DNA from: Peptococcaceae bacterium
Lineage (GTDB): Bacteria; Bacillota; Desulfitobacteriia; Desulfitobacteriales; Syntrophobotulaceae
Assembly: GCA_009778595.1 (NCBI GenBank)
Contig: WRJI01000002.1
Location: forward strand, 23,646 to 87,645
DNA: 64,000 bases
Reading direction: 5' to 3'
Under the pieces are notes generated by a model. That model was not told the origin of the DNA and made no database searches. It saw only the letters and a list, made by a program, of their open reading frames with translations. Below are positions 33,160-40,741 of this stretch, one piece after another (the first letter of the stretch is position 1; every line of letters starts with the position of its first letter). The translations under genes were made by a program, and so were the position numbers.

Positions 33160-33448
33160 CTGTATCCTCCTCCCAAAAATTTCTGTCTAGGTAGGATTTT
33201 CCGAAGATGCGGATGAACTCTTCAACACTCATTCCTTCGTCCATCAATCTTTTTTGATGCTTTTGTTTGAGCACCAATGACAAAGACGCATCTTGGTGTA
33301 CACTGTAATTTGATCCCGTGTGGTGTTCAATGCAAAGTGTTTCCAGGCATCCGTATCTGTCGGAGCTTCTACGCCGTCCTCCTCCAAACACATGGTGTGT
33401 TTGGAGGTTTCTGGTGGTTCCGCATATGAAACACCGATCGTACATCAT
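33146..33448 (-). CDS. HNH-type phage endonuclease-like protein
   Basis: About 100 aa from the ATG at 33448 (MMYDRCFICGTTRNLQTHHV). It has CxxC, then HHVFGG, then CIEHHTGSNYSVH, a compact HNH/treble-clef zinc nuclease pattern often seen near recombination genes. The longer frame to 33496 overlaps the ERF gene and is unlikely. It probably acts on branched or nicked DNA. Confidence 0.75.
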   Translation of the reverse strand: MMYDRCFICGTTRNLQTHHVFGGGRRRSSDRYGCLETLCIEHHTGSNYSVHQDASLSLVLKQKHQKRLMDEGMSVEEFIRIFGKSYLDRNFWEEDTDGEA

Positions 33449-33449
33449 A

Positions 33450-34070
33450 TCACTCCTCCTCGAATTCAGCTTGCATGAGGAGTAATATTTCTTCAAACCT
33501 TTCCTGTGTTGTAGTTCTATCTAGATTATAGGTTTGAGCTAACTCTTGTTGAGATATCCCCTTTTCTTCCGCGTACTTTATCAATTTGGATCTGAAGTCG
33601 GACTTTCTATTTTCCTTTGACTTGCTCTGTTGTTTTTCATCCAATTCAGCACTTGATATCTTGTCAGGATCTTCCCCTGTCGGGATTGCAAAGACTCTGA
33701 GCAGCAGATACTTATAGGCGTACGTCATGGCCTTTCCAACGCCTTTGTCTTGGGTATCAACGCCCGTCCCACTGGATACAGCCGTAACATAATCAGTTGG
33801 GTCATCAACGTTGACAATCATATAGGTCATATCAACCGTGGTAAGGTATCCGGCGTGTTTTCCTTCTTTGTTCACCATTGCCTCCCTAGTATGGGTCTGG
33901 CTACATGGAATGATGGTGATTCCGTATTCAATCAATTTTTCTCGGACGGCCCTTGTAACTTTTTCTTCTGAGATAGCTTTGTATCTTGTGTTGCCGAATT
34001 GAATGTCATCGTCCTTACACAGATATCTGACATCTTCCATGACCTTTGAAATTCTTTGGTGAATATTCAC
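33450..34070 (-). CDS. ERF-family single-strand annealing protein
   Basis: This 206-aa protein, MNIHQRISKVMEDVRYLCKD onwards, has KGVGKAMTYAYKYLLLRVFAIPTGEDPD, the signature segment of ERF recombinases. The C-terminus is acidic and helical. It works with the RecB-like nuclease upstream to recombine phage ends. It overlaps that gene by ATGA. Confidence 0.9.
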   Translation of the reverse strand: MNIHQRISKVMEDVRYLCKDDDIQFGNTRYKAISEEKVTRAVREKLIEYGITIIPCSQTHTREAMVNKEGKHAGYLTTVDMTYMIVNVDDPTDYVTAVSSGTGVDTQDKGVGKAMTYAYKYLLLRVFAIPTGEDPDKISSAELDEKQQSKSKENRKSDFRSKLIKYAEEKGISQQELAQTYNLDRTTTQERFEEILLLMQAEFEEE

Positions 34071-34723
34071 GCAAGCTTCAACTCCTTTTTCAGGTTGTAC
34101 ACCCCGAGAAGGTGTTTAAATATCTCGAAATACTTGTCTGTGTCAGATACAACCCTTTCCTCAAATCCTTCCGTCGCATCGCGCCCAATCCGCAAGATTC
34201 GGCATTGCTTTACAGGGTGCCCATGCTCCTCCAAAAGGTGGCGATATGCTGCCAGCTGAATGAAGTAATCGTCGTATATGGCTTTCCCTGTTTTGAAATC
34301 AACCAGGGTAGGGATCCCATCAAGAACACAATAACAATCAATTGTACCCCCATAGCCCAGTTCGTCAGACACAAGAGGGTGTTCGCTCATAATGAGCTCA
34401 ATATCGTGTTGATTCTCCCATGCAAAGAAAGAGGCAACTGCGCGGGTAGCTAAGTCAATGCTCCTTTGTGAGTATTGATCAAAATCAACTTCGTCCCCCA
34501 AAAGGTGTTCTTGGATCATGGCGTGAGCTAATGTCCCAACCTCTGCCGCACCGTCACGATACTTTGAGCTGTCGATTCCCTCTAGCCCAAGACGATTTGC
34601 CCACGCAACTAAGTGAGGCTTGTTGAGCAAGCTCGTAACTGTTGTTGTGCCTGGTACGAGTTTTCCATCGCTGGTTTTATAGCGCGTGTGTGCTTTTGAA
34701 CCAATCTTGATCTTATCAACCAT
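34067..34723 (-). CDS. PD-(D/E)XK exonuclease-like protein
   Basis: About 218 aa from the ATG at 34723. It has GTTTVTSLLNKPHLVAWANRLGLEGID, AEVGTLAHAMIQEHL (conserved His), GYGGTIDCYCVLDGIPTLVDFKTGKAIYDDYFIQLAAYRH and later motifs. This is the usual RecB/Cas4-type layout D...DFK (catalytic Asp, then DxK). It pairs with the ERF protein as a phage recombination module. Confidence 0.85.
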   Translation of the reverse strand: MVDKIKIGSKAHTRYKTSDGKLVPGTTTVTSLLNKPHLVAWANRLGLEGIDSSKYRDGAAEVGTLAHAMIQEHLLGDEVDFDQYSQRSIDLATRAVASFFAWENQHDIELIMSEHPLVSDELGYGGTIDCYCVLDGIPTLVDFKTGKAIYDDYFIQLAAYRHLLEEHGHPVKQCRILRIGRDATEGFEERVVSDTDKYFEIFKHLLGVYNLKKELKLA

Positions 34724-34734
34724 ATCTCCACCCC

Positions 34735-35412
34735 CTAAAAATCGACAGCTTCTTGGCGGCTCATAAAAAAGTGTATACCATGGGAACATTCATTCCATCG
34801 GTCTTCATCCCAGGAGTCGGGGACTACGGTATCCCCAACTTTGTATACAGTTTCCCTGTCGTTAACGGAAACAGCGCTGGCGCCCCAGGGATTACCATCC
34901 ATGTCCGTGATCTCTAAGACCGTTGCCAAGGATGCCCTGCACTTTCTAGTTGTGGCGCTACTACGCTCAGCTTCTGCCGGGATAAGAAGTTCAACAATCA
35001 CTGGCCGCGACGAGGCGATACCCATGCATTTCTTAAAAGCTGTAAAGCTCCCTTTTTCCGGGGGAACCATAGGGATAAATGGAACATTTTTTCCACCCTG
35101 GAGGTATGCATCCCGGAGGTTTGCGCCCCGGAGGTCTGCGTCCCGGAGGTTTGCGCCCCGGAGGTTTGCGCCCAGGAGGTATGCATCCCGGAGGTTTGCG
35201 CCCCGGAGGTCTGCGTCCCGGAGGTTTGCATCCCGGAGGTTTGCGCACAGGAGGTTTGCATTCCGGAGGTATGCGCCCCGGAGGTCTGCGCCCAGGAGGT
35301 CTGCATCCCGGAGGTTTGCGCACAGGAGGTTTGCGGCCTTCCCTCCTTCACCATCAATCCATTTTTTATGCTCTGCTAAAATGTCAATTAACTCGTCTTT
35401 TGTCATATCCAA
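34735..35412 (-). CDS. pentapeptide-repeat protein with DUF5758 end
   Basis: This 225-aa protein has about 16 tandem A(N/D)LRx pentapeptides at residues 26-105, encoded by near-identical 15-bp DNA units. A C-terminal domain (KKCMGIASSRPVIVELLIP..., ending DEDRWNECSHGIHFF) matches DUF5758. The pentapeptide part should form a beta helix that resembles DNA in shape. Known relatives inhibit or shield DNA gyrase, but this is not shown for the phage copy. The DNA repeat opens long ORFs in other frames that are not genes. Confidence 0.85.
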   Translation of the reverse strand: MDMTKDELIDILAEHKKWIDGEGGKAANLLCANLRDADLLGADLRGAYLRNANLLCANLRDANLRDADLRGANLRDAYLLGANLRGANLRDADLRGANLRDAYLQGGKNVPFIPMVPPEKGSFTAFKKCMGIASSRPVIVELLIPAEAERSSATTRKCRASLATVLEITDMDGNPWGASAVSVNDRETVYKVGDTVVPDSWDEDRWNECSHGIHFFMSRQEAVDF

Positions 35413-35418
35413 CCTCCC

Positions 35419-36099
35419 TTATTTATTTGCCCTATAAAATGCTTCTGCGAACCCCTTAGGGGTGATTGCCCGTATAGCTGCACGATCAAGGCCCATATGC
35501 TTGTACTCCGGCGGGCAAATGGGGCACGACATGCCGCGCCCATTTGCCCGCCCATTGGGGTATCGCACGGATAACCCACCAGGCCTAGTCTTTACTGTTG
35601 GCGTCGGGGGTTTGAGGTACCCCCATAGATCTGTCCTCTTGACACCAGCGTGACCATATTCCCACTGCTCAAAGGTGTAAGCGGGCTTACCCAAAAACTG
35701 TCGCAAGAATCCGACGGGGTTTTCTAGGGCCCAGAATTTGAGCTGTGATCCCGGATACGCTCTGATCGTCCAAATGATCCTCAATCCCGCCTCAACCAGC
35801 TCCATCGCTTCCTCAAAATCTCGTGGGGCCGCTCCTTTCGCAAGGCTGAATTCGGTACATACAGGAGCAAAGAGTATGCCATGGACAAGAGCGATATCAA
35901 CAAGGCACGAGGGCCAGCCTTTCCGCGACCACTCTATCCAGCCTTTCCGCGACCACTCCGTCCAGCCATCCCTCAAGAGTGTGTAATTCCTCATGTCGTA
36001 CTCCGGTAATGTGATGATCCTCACATCGTACCCAGCCTCTACGTAGGGTTTTGACCACGCACCTGTGCCGCCACAGAGATCCAGGATAATTTTAGCCAT
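35419..36099 (-). CDS. cytosine-methyltransferase-like protein, atypical
   Basis: This 226-aa protein has LDLCGGTGAW (motif I, about 6-15), APVCTEFS (79-86) where the catalytic PCQ would be, and WALENPVGF (124-131, ENV-like motif VI). It ends with IRAITPKGFAEAF (motif X-like). The target region is short. Residues 45-60 contain a tandem 8-residue repeat, GW(T/I)EWSRK, from a 24-bp duplication. It may be a DNA methylase or an inactive relative. Confidence 0.7.
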   Translation of the reverse strand: MAKIILDLCGGTGAWSKPYVEAGYDVRIITLPEYDMRNYTLLRDGWTEWSRKGWIEWSRKGWPSCLVDIALVHGILFAPVCTEFSLAKGAAPRDFEEAMELVEAGLRIIWTIRAYPGSQLKFWALENPVGFLRQFLGKPAYTFEQWEYGHAGVKRTDLWGYLKPPTPTVKTRPGGLSVRYPNGRANGRGMSCPICPPEYKHMGLDRAAIRAITPKGFAEAFYRANK

Positions 36100-36343
36100 T
36101 GGACATCACCGCCGCCACATAACCGGCGTTAAGCTCGGCCTCTTCCGCTAGACGGTACGCCTCCATACAGTTGTCTCTCTGTTCTTCGTACCCCGTTATC
36201 ATTGCGTCGATTTCCTCCTTGACTTCGGCGATGACAGGATCGCTAAGCCAAACAGACGCATCCCCCAAGGCGGTGCAAGCCTCATATAAGGCTCCTATCC
36301 CGGTAACAAGGTCGAGGAACGAGTCTTCCCGCATCTTAATCAT
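36092..36343 (-). CDS. hypothetical phage protein
   Basis: This 83-aa helical acidic protein, MIKMREDSFLDLVTGIGALY onwards, has an EEQRDNCMEAYRLAEEAEL segment. It overlaps the MTase-like gene by 8 nt (ATGGCTAA). No family is recognised. Confidence 0.55.
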   Translation of the reverse strand: MIKMREDSFLDLVTGIGALYEACTALGDASVWLSDPVIAEVKEEIDAMITGYEEQRDNCMEAYRLAEEAELNAGYVAAVMSNG

Positions 36344-36416
36344 TTACAAACCCTCCCATATGTGGTACCCTTGAAGTGATAATTTTCTACGCCCTCGGCT
36401 TTATGCTGGGGGCATT

Positions 36417-36689
36417 TTAGGTGGTGCCGTAATCCGTCGTTCTTCCCTCCTCTGGTTTTGCTATCACGGCGTAATACTTGTGATTTTTTGGCCGCTCTAC
36501 ATATACCGGCGTCACCTTTAGCGACATCTCTGCAAAATCGACGTATGACACGCCGCATTTGCAGGTGAAAAACTTCTCCCCTTTGTACGATCCGGGGGAG
36601 GACTCTTCGAATTGTATATATTGCGAGAGATCCTGCTCCCCGCATGTTGGGCAGGTTGTGCCCAAAAAGACACATAGAGAGTTTGTCAT
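36417..36689 (-). CDS. zinc-ribbon phage protein
   Basis: This 90-aa protein has CPTCGEQ and FTCKCGV pairs (two CxC/CxxC arms), followed by a beta segment. The start overlaps the Spo0A-like gene stop by ATGA. The next 74 bp downstream hold no clear gene. Confidence 0.65.
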   Translation of the reverse strand: MTNSLCVFLGTTCPTCGEQDLSQYIQFEESSPGSYKGEKFFTCKCGVSYVDFAEMSLKVTPVYVERPKNHKYYAVIAKPEEGRTTDYGTT

Positions 36690-36973
36690 GCGCTTCTCCT
36701 CTTCCTGGAGAGCAACAGATGTGCTCTCGCGATAAACTCATGATTTGTCATATGATCCTCAACGGATCTTACCGCGTGTCTAATACCACGCTCGATTCTA
36801 GATGGTGTTGTCGAAAACTCCTTTGCGACGTCTGGATACAACTCTTTTGTAACCATGACGCCAGGGGCATACAAATCGATGGCTTTGGCAAGGTACCAGA
36901 AGCCTGAATAATGGACCTTAACGCCAAGCCCTAATAAATAATCTTCTATCATTTCCATTTTATTGTCTGTCAT
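36686..36973 (-). CDS. free Spo0A DNA-binding-domain-like protein
   Basis: This 95-aa protein has a core (VTKELYPDVAKEFSTTPSRI at 41-60, then ERGIRHAVRSVE) that is the recognition-helix region of the Spo0A C-terminal effector domain. There, LYP..A..F.TT.SRVERAIRHA contacts 0A boxes. There is no receiver domain. It is located in the early region after the antirepressor. A prophage could use it to sense or steer host sporulation, or as its own regulator. Both are inference. Confidence 0.85.
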   Translation of the reverse strand: MTDNKMEMIEDYLLGLGVKVHYSGFWYLAKAIDLYAPGVMVTKELYPDVAKEFSTTPSRIERGIRHAVRSVEDHMTNHEFIARAHLLLSRKRRSA

Positions 36974-37338
36974 TTCGCCACCCTGAGCCCGTTACTAAAC
37001 CGGCTCTCCTTTCCGGACCTATATTCAACCTCTCTTTCGAGGACTTCGGCCCGTGATTTTGCGTCGGACAAAGCATCTTGCAACGCCTTGATTTCTCTTC
37101 TCAGCTTGTCCGTCTCCGAAAAGTAGAGGTCGGACATTTTGTTTTTCTCGTCCTCTTTTTTGTCGCCCCAAGCCTTCCATTGCTCGATGACGCGGTCTGC
37201 GTAATCCCGAGCAAAGTGCTCTAAGGCATCTTCGATTCTGTCTAATCTGGATCCCATCCTTTTCGATAAAGATAGGTATGCCCCCAAGAAAACGCAGGCA
37301 ATAAGCGCTGTTGTGCCTAGCGATAATATGCTAATCAT
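36970..37338 (-). CDS. phage membrane protein with coiled coil
   Basis: About 122 aa from the ATG at 37338 (overlaps the upstream stop as ATGATTAG). It has one N-terminal membrane helix (about 3-22) and a long charged coiled coil. It looks like a membrane-anchored spacer protein. Function is unknown. Confidence 0.6.
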   Translation of the reverse strand: MISILSLGTTALIACVFLGAYLSLSKRMGSRLDRIEDALEHFARDYADRVIEQWKAWGDKKEDEKNKMSDLYFSETDKLRREIKALQDALSDAKSRAEVLEREVEYRSGKESRFSNGLRVAK

Positions 37339-37516
37339 CGGTTCCCGCCCCCTTTTTCTCGCCGCTCCCTTCCTCAAGAGTGAGCACTTTTATTGCTATC
37401 TCCAGCCCTAGGCAAAGGCCTTCATGGATCCCATCGAAATAGCTTTGCTGCCCACCATCTAATGCCTTGCGAAAGGTATCATTTAAGTCTCGAAGCCTAT
37501 CCAAGACGTTCATCAT
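37331..37516 (-). CDS. hypothetical phage protein
   Basis: This 61-aa protein, MMNVLDRLRDLNDTFRKALD onwards, has a GLCLGLEIAIKVL helix. It lies behind GAAGGAGGAAGAG, a strong ribosome site. No family is recognised. Confidence 0.6.
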   Translation of the reverse strand: MMNVLDRLRDLNDTFRKALDGGQQSYFDGIHEGLCLGLEIAIKVLTLEEGSGEKKGAGTDD

Positions 37517-37598
37517 CTCTTCCTCCTTCTACGCTGTTGTCAGCGCTATTTGTATTTTTACTCCTTTTTGCCGTAACGGCGACTTGCCATTGATTCAT
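37497..37598 (-). CDS. possible small protein, 33 aa
   Basis: The ORF reads MNQWQVAVTAKRSKNTNSAD and continues NSVEGGRDDERLG. It fills a gap in the gene chain and overlaps the next start by 20 nt. The ribosome site is weak, so support is limited. Confidence 0.35.
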   Translation of the reverse strand: MNQWQVAVTAKRSKNTNSADNSVEGGRDDERLG

Positions 37599-37609
37599 GG
37601 CGGTTCTGA

Positions 37610-37705
37610 CTACTTTTTCTTTTCGCAATTCCGAATGACATCAATTGTCCAAAACCCCATTATCATTAGTAAAACGACAATGGTAACGATAAACGAACTG
37701 TTCAT
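37610..37705 (-). CDS. possible small membrane protein, 31 aa
   Basis: The ORF reads MNSSFIVTIVVLLMIMGFWT with a basic end, a single membrane helix. Its ATG overlaps the previous stop as ATGA behind AAGGGAGGCGGAAG, which supports translation. Confidence 0.55.
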   Translation of the reverse strand: MNSSFIVTIVVLLMIMGFWTIDVIRNCEKKK

Positions 37706-37902
37706 CTTCCGCCTCCCTTCCGTTTTCTCGTGTTTTTGAGACCAGAGATTATATAGACACACGCAAACACTGTGCCAAATATAAGCACAGCAAGCAGGGA
37801 AACCAGGGAAACCACGAATATAGAGCCTAGATCCGTCAACAAAAAAATAACATCATCCACTCGCTTCACATCCTCGACGGTGGTACTTTCCATACACCGC
37901 AT
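37702..37902 (-). CDS. small phage membrane protein
   Basis: A protein of up to 66 aa with one clear membrane helix (SIFVVSLVSLLAVLIFGTVF) and a basic Arg/Lys end. The start is uncertain: the listed codon, an ATG at 37893, and two GTG codons near 37870 are possible. It overlaps the antirepressor gene end. Confidence 0.55.
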   Translation of the reverse strand: MRCMESTTVEDVKRVDDVIFLLTDLGSIFVVSLVSLLAVLIFGTVFACVYIISGLKNTRKRKGGGR

Positions 37903-38545
37903 CGCTCACTGATAGTTTAAGCCCGAAGCTATCATTGACCGTCATTAGGCTTACTGTGTCCGCTAGTATCGGCTGCCGTGTGGCCAGCATTTCAGGTGTC
38001 ATTTCTGATTTTTTGATCATCTTGGGGTGCCCGTAGATGCTTGAAACGGCCTTATTCGCGATGGTGTTGGCTTTAATATAGTCAACACGGCTCGGATCAT
38101 TTAGTGATTCGGATAGGTTTCGCATTGCTTCGCATTGATGCATCTTGTCAAGCATCCGGAAGGCGTGGAACGATTCAAGTCCAGAAGTCCGGCGAAGAGT
38201 TTTGAGGACTTCGAATGTCCACCGCTTGAATGTTTTCGCTTCTGGTTTGCGACTTTCGAAAATCGCTTCGTAGATTCCAAACTCATTGACGATAAGCATC
38301 TCCTGTTGCCCTCCCGGTGTATCAAGGGGGTGCTTTGAAAGCACATCCTTTGACAATCGCCTTCCAAGGAACCTTGCTGTTAGCCCAAGAGCGCCTGCGA
38401 TATCCGCGAGCACCGCCCACCAGTCGCCGGGGATAATCTCGACAAATCGTATATCGTGACCGTCCCAAGCTTCAGTTCTTAGTGTTTTCACAAGGCTTGT
38501 CCTCCTTCCTCGCGGTTGGTACTCTTTGTTCATCAGACTCTTCAA
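37853..38545 (-). CDS. BRO-N/antirepressor-like protein
   Basis: About 230 aa (TTG at 38545 or ATG at 38533). The N-terminal region has HDIRFVEIIPGDWWAVLADIAGALGL and FGIYEAIFESRKPEAKTFKRW, which are BRO-N antirepressor motifs. A helical C-terminal part follows. It would act against the repressor or in lytic control. Its place after the Cro-like gene fits. Confidence 0.8.
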   Translation of the reverse strand: MKSLMNKEYQPRGRRTSLVKTLRTEAWDGHDIRFVEIIPGDWWAVLADIAGALGLTARFLGRRLSKDVLSKHPLDTPGGQQEMLIVNEFGIYEAIFESRKPEAKTFKRWTFEVLKTLRRTSGLESFHAFRMLDKMHQCEAMRNLSESLNDPSRVDYIKANTIANKAVSSIYGHPKMIKKSEMTPEMLATRQPILADTVSLMTVNDSFGLKLSVSDAVYGKYHRRGCEASG

Positions 38546-38859
38546 GGTTGCCCATCCCTTTCTTTCGCCAAATCCCCCAGTAACTGCAAAATCAGGCCTA
38601 TTGCTTGCGCTTCTTTTTTTTCAGTTACATATTCGTAACTTTCGAGGCAAAAAAGTTTAACAATAGGGACGCCCAAAACCCTTGCCATTCGGCACGCTTC
38701 CGGCAAAGTAAACGGAATTTCCCCTTGCATTCTGGCATTAAAAGACGTTATGCTCATGCCAAGCCTTTTTGCCATTGCGCTGTACGTTATTCGTTGCTCG
38801 AACAGCTCATTCCTCACCTCCTGATTCGGCTTCTGCTTTCTTTTCTTAATGGTATCCAT
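38542..38859 (-). CDS. Cro-like XRE-family regulator
   Basis: About 105 aa from the ATG at 38859 (MDTIKKRKQKPNQEVRNELF). The HTH is ITYSAMAKRLGMSITSFNARMQGEIPF. It is the first gene of the leftward early operon under a strong promoter, and one 16-bp operator-like site lies inside it (38624-38639). It probably competes with the repressor. Confidence 0.8.
   Translation of the reverse strand: MDTIKKRKQKPNQEVRNELFEQRITYSAMAKRLGMSITSFNARMQGEIPFTLPEACRMARVLGVPIVKLFCLESYEYVTEKKEAQAIGLILQLLGDLAKERDGQP
38624..38639. promoter_or_regulatory. operator-like site O3 (inside cro-like gene)
   Basis: GTTACATATTCGTAAC: perfect 5-bp arms GTTAC/GTAAC with a 6-nt spacer. It is the best-matching of three 16-bp sites around the lysogeny switch. 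Confidence 0.5.
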
Positions 38860-38877
38860 CACTCGTCCCTCCCTCAA

Positions 38878-38893
38878 GTTTCATATCCGTAAC
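38878..38893. promoter_or_regulatory. operator-like site O2 at the leftward start region
   Basis: GTTTCATATCCGTAAC differs from O3 at two positions. It lies just downstream of the leftward -10 box, near the likely transcription start, so binding would block early transcription. Confidence 0.6.
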
Positions 38894-38895
38894 TC

Positions 38896-38924
38896 ATCAT
38901 ACCGCTCCCGTTTCGAAAAGTCAA
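38896..38924 (-). promoter_or_regulatory. leftward early promoter
   Basis: On the minus strand TTGACT (38919-38924), a 17-bp spacer, and TATGAT (38896-38901). It drives the cro-like gene and early operon. Confidence 0.75.
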
Positions 38925-38953
38925 CATCCATTACATATATTTCTTATTTTTCT

Positions 38954-38969
38954 GTTCCATTTATGAAAC
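38954..38969. promoter_or_regulatory. operator-like site O1 at repressor promoter
   Basis: GTTCCATTTATGAAAC, arms GTTCC/GAAAC, overlaps the -35 area of the repressor promoter, which suggests autoregulation. Confidence 0.5.
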
Positions 38970-38982
38970 TCTGTGATATAAT
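38954..38982 (+). promoter_or_regulatory. rightward repressor promoter
   Basis: The extended -10 TGATATAAT (TATAAT 38977-38982) has a weak -35 (GTTCCA) 17 bp upstream. The repressor start follows at 39031 behind AAAGGAGG. Confidence 0.6.
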
Positions 38983-39030
38983 GCTTGTATGAGCGCCCAA
39001 GTAATACTATATAAAGGAGGTGTGTGTCCG

Positions 39031-39378
39031 ATGAAGACGATTTTTGCAACTAGGTTGCAAACTCTCAGGGTAGAAAGAGACATGACGCTTGAGGAATTTG
39101 CAAAGATGCTTGGAACGACGAAACCAACCATATGGAGATATGAAAACGACGAAAATGTCCCAAGCATGGATTTTGTAATGAGGGTTTCAGCTGTTTTTGG
39201 CGTCTCTGCCGACTGGATCGCTGGATTGAGCGATATCAGAGAAAGCCCGTATCTGCTCCAAAAAGAACTATTAAAATCTTATGAAGTAATGACCGTCGCA
39301 GAGCGGGAAAAAGTGATCGAGTATTCAAACTTCATCTTGCAATCAAGGAAGGGCGACAATAATGAGGGGAACTGTTAA
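39031..39378 (+). CDS. CI-like XRE repressor
   Basis: About 115 aa from the ATG at 39031 (MKTIFATRLQTLRVERDMTL), 11 nt after AAAGGAGG. The HTH is LEEFAKMLGTTKPTIWRYENDENVPS. A short C-terminal tail (AEREKVIEYSNFILQ) serves as dimerisation region. No peptidase domain is present, so induction is unlikely to be by LexA-type self-cleavage. It likely keeps the prophage silent. It overlaps the integrase gene by 17 nt, so the two are co-expressed. Confidence 0.85.
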   Translation: MKTIFATRLQTLRVERDMTLEEFAKMLGTTKPTIWRYENDENVPSMDFVMRVSAVFGVSADWIAGLSDIRESPYLLQKELLKSYEVMTVAEREKVIEYSNFILQSRKGDNNEGNC

Positions 39379-40510
39379 GAAACGCAAGGATGGGCGTTAT
39401 GAAGGACGTGTTGATCTTGGTTATGATGCGGCTGGTAAGAGGTTAAGAAAGTCAGTCTATGCAAACTCAAGGCAGGAATGCCAAGTCCTTGTTAACGAGA
39501 TTGTTTATAAAACGGAGACCTCTTCCTACGCAGATCCAGGGAAGCTAACCGTAGGCGGGTATTTAACGTCTTGGTATGAGTCTGTCCACAGCGGGAAAAT
39601 CGAAGCAACTACACGGGAAGGCTACGAAAACATTTTATACAACCACTTGGCCCCTTACTTTAATAGTGCTAAACTTAAAAGCCTTCTCCCCCTCCACATT
39701 GAGGAGTACTACAACGCGAAACGCAGGGATGGGTTATCTGATAATACCCTGAAAAGGCACCATGCGCTTTTATCCAAGGCATTTAATGATGCAATGAAAA
39801 ATAGGATCTTGACAAGCAACCCTTGTTCACTTGTAGACAAGCCAAAGCCGAAGGAATATGTACCTGCCGTCCCTACGCGGGAACAATATTTCGAACTTTT
39901 GGAAGCATCTATAGGGACTGAATTTGAAGCCGCTATATTACTTATGGGGATGTGCGGATGTCGACGCGGGGAAGCGCTGGGGGCCAAAGGAGTCGACTTT
40001 GATTACGCTAGTATTACATATGATATTAGAAGAGAGGTCGTCGAAGTAAAAAAGGACGCTGTAAATAAATCGAAATACCGTGTTCTTGGGGAGATCGTCG
40101 ATACTTCTCCAAAATCAAAAAAGGTTTTGCTTGTGAAGCCATACCCGAAAGGCGGAAGATCGAGGGAGTCCGGTGTTCCTGTATGGGTTTTCGACTATGT
40201 CCGCCGCCTGGATCAACATGCATACATCATCGGACAGAAGAATCGTCCTGAAGTGCCTACAAATTATTTCAAGAGATACGAGACGTTCCTAAGGAAGGCC
40301 GGGCTTGGGCATTTCAACTTTCATGCGTTCCGCCATTTTTACGGAACGTCGCTGATGGAGGCTGGAATCGCTTTGCGCGTCGCTCAAAAGATGCTTGGAC
40401 ATGCGTCGATCCAGACGACCGAAAAATATCAGCACCCGAAAAAAGACACAACAGCATTATACATGCTAGAAAAGTACCTTTCCGAGGGACAAAACCCAGC
40501 CCACAAATAG
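39362..40510 (+). CDS. int: tyrosine integrase
   Basis: This 382-aa phage integrase has an AP2-like arm-binding N-terminus (KKRKDGRYEGRVDLGY), a core-binding domain (about 60-165) and a catalytic domain. Catalytic residues are visible: R201 in GCRRGEALG, K253/254 region, H321-x-x-R324 in HAFRHFYG, H347 in LGH, and nucleophile Y356 in TEKYQH. It integrates and excises the prophage. The attachment site should lie to the right, between here and the tRNA cluster. Confidence 0.95.
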   Translation: MRGTVKKRKDGRYEGRVDLGYDAAGKRLRKSVYANSRQECQVLVNEIVYKTETSSYADPGKLTVGGYLTSWYESVHSGKIEATTREGYENILYNHLAPYFNSAKLKSLLPLHIEEYYNAKRRDGLSDNTLKRHHALLSKAFNDAMKNRILTSNPCSLVDKPKPKEYVPAVPTREQYFELLEASIGTEFEAAILLMGMCGCRRGEALGAKGVDFDYASITYDIRREVVEVKKDAVNKSKYRVLGEIVDTSPKSKKVLLVKPYPKGGRSRESGVPVWVFDYVRRLDQHAYIIGQKNRPEVPTNYFKRYETFLRKAGLGHFNFHAFRHFYGTSLMEAGIALRVAQKMLGHASIQTTEKYQHPKKDTTALYMLEKYLSEGQNPAHK

Positions 40511-40555
40511 GGCAACCCGCTCCCAGCATAAATACGTTTCATATAGGACTAACGT

Positions 40556-40741
40556 CTATGGGGAGTCAATCTCCTCTTTCCAATACTTATTGGTCCTTGG
40601 GTTGTATACGCGCTTATACACAGGACCCAAGATTACGGTAGTGTCCTCATAGGCTTCGGCCTCTTGTTGGGAGCGGAAGCACAGCGGCGTTATCGCATCC
40701 CTGCAGTATTCTGTTTTTATCTTTTCTTTCTTGTTGCTCAT
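40556..40741 (-). CDS. hypothetical small protein
   Basis: This 61-aa protein, MSNKKEKIKTEYCRDAITPL onwards, has an EEAEAYEDTTVILGPVYKRV segment. It runs against the integrase gene and may be prophage or moron cargo. It is preceded on the minus strand by a short leader only. Function is unknown. Confidence 0.5.
   Translation of the reverse strand: MSNKKEKIKTEYCRDAITPLCFRSQQEAEAYEDTTVILGPVYKRVYNPRTNKYWKEEIDSP

Noticed and set aside
34998..35459. Long Pro-Gly and Gln-Thr-Ser repeat ORFs in other frames
   Set aside because: They are frame shadows of the 15-bp pentapeptide repeat DNA.
36340..36741. 133-aa minus-strand ORF overlapping the zinc-ribbon gene
   Set aside because: The 36417-36689 frame has Cys pairs and an ATGA-coupled start; the longer ORF has neither.
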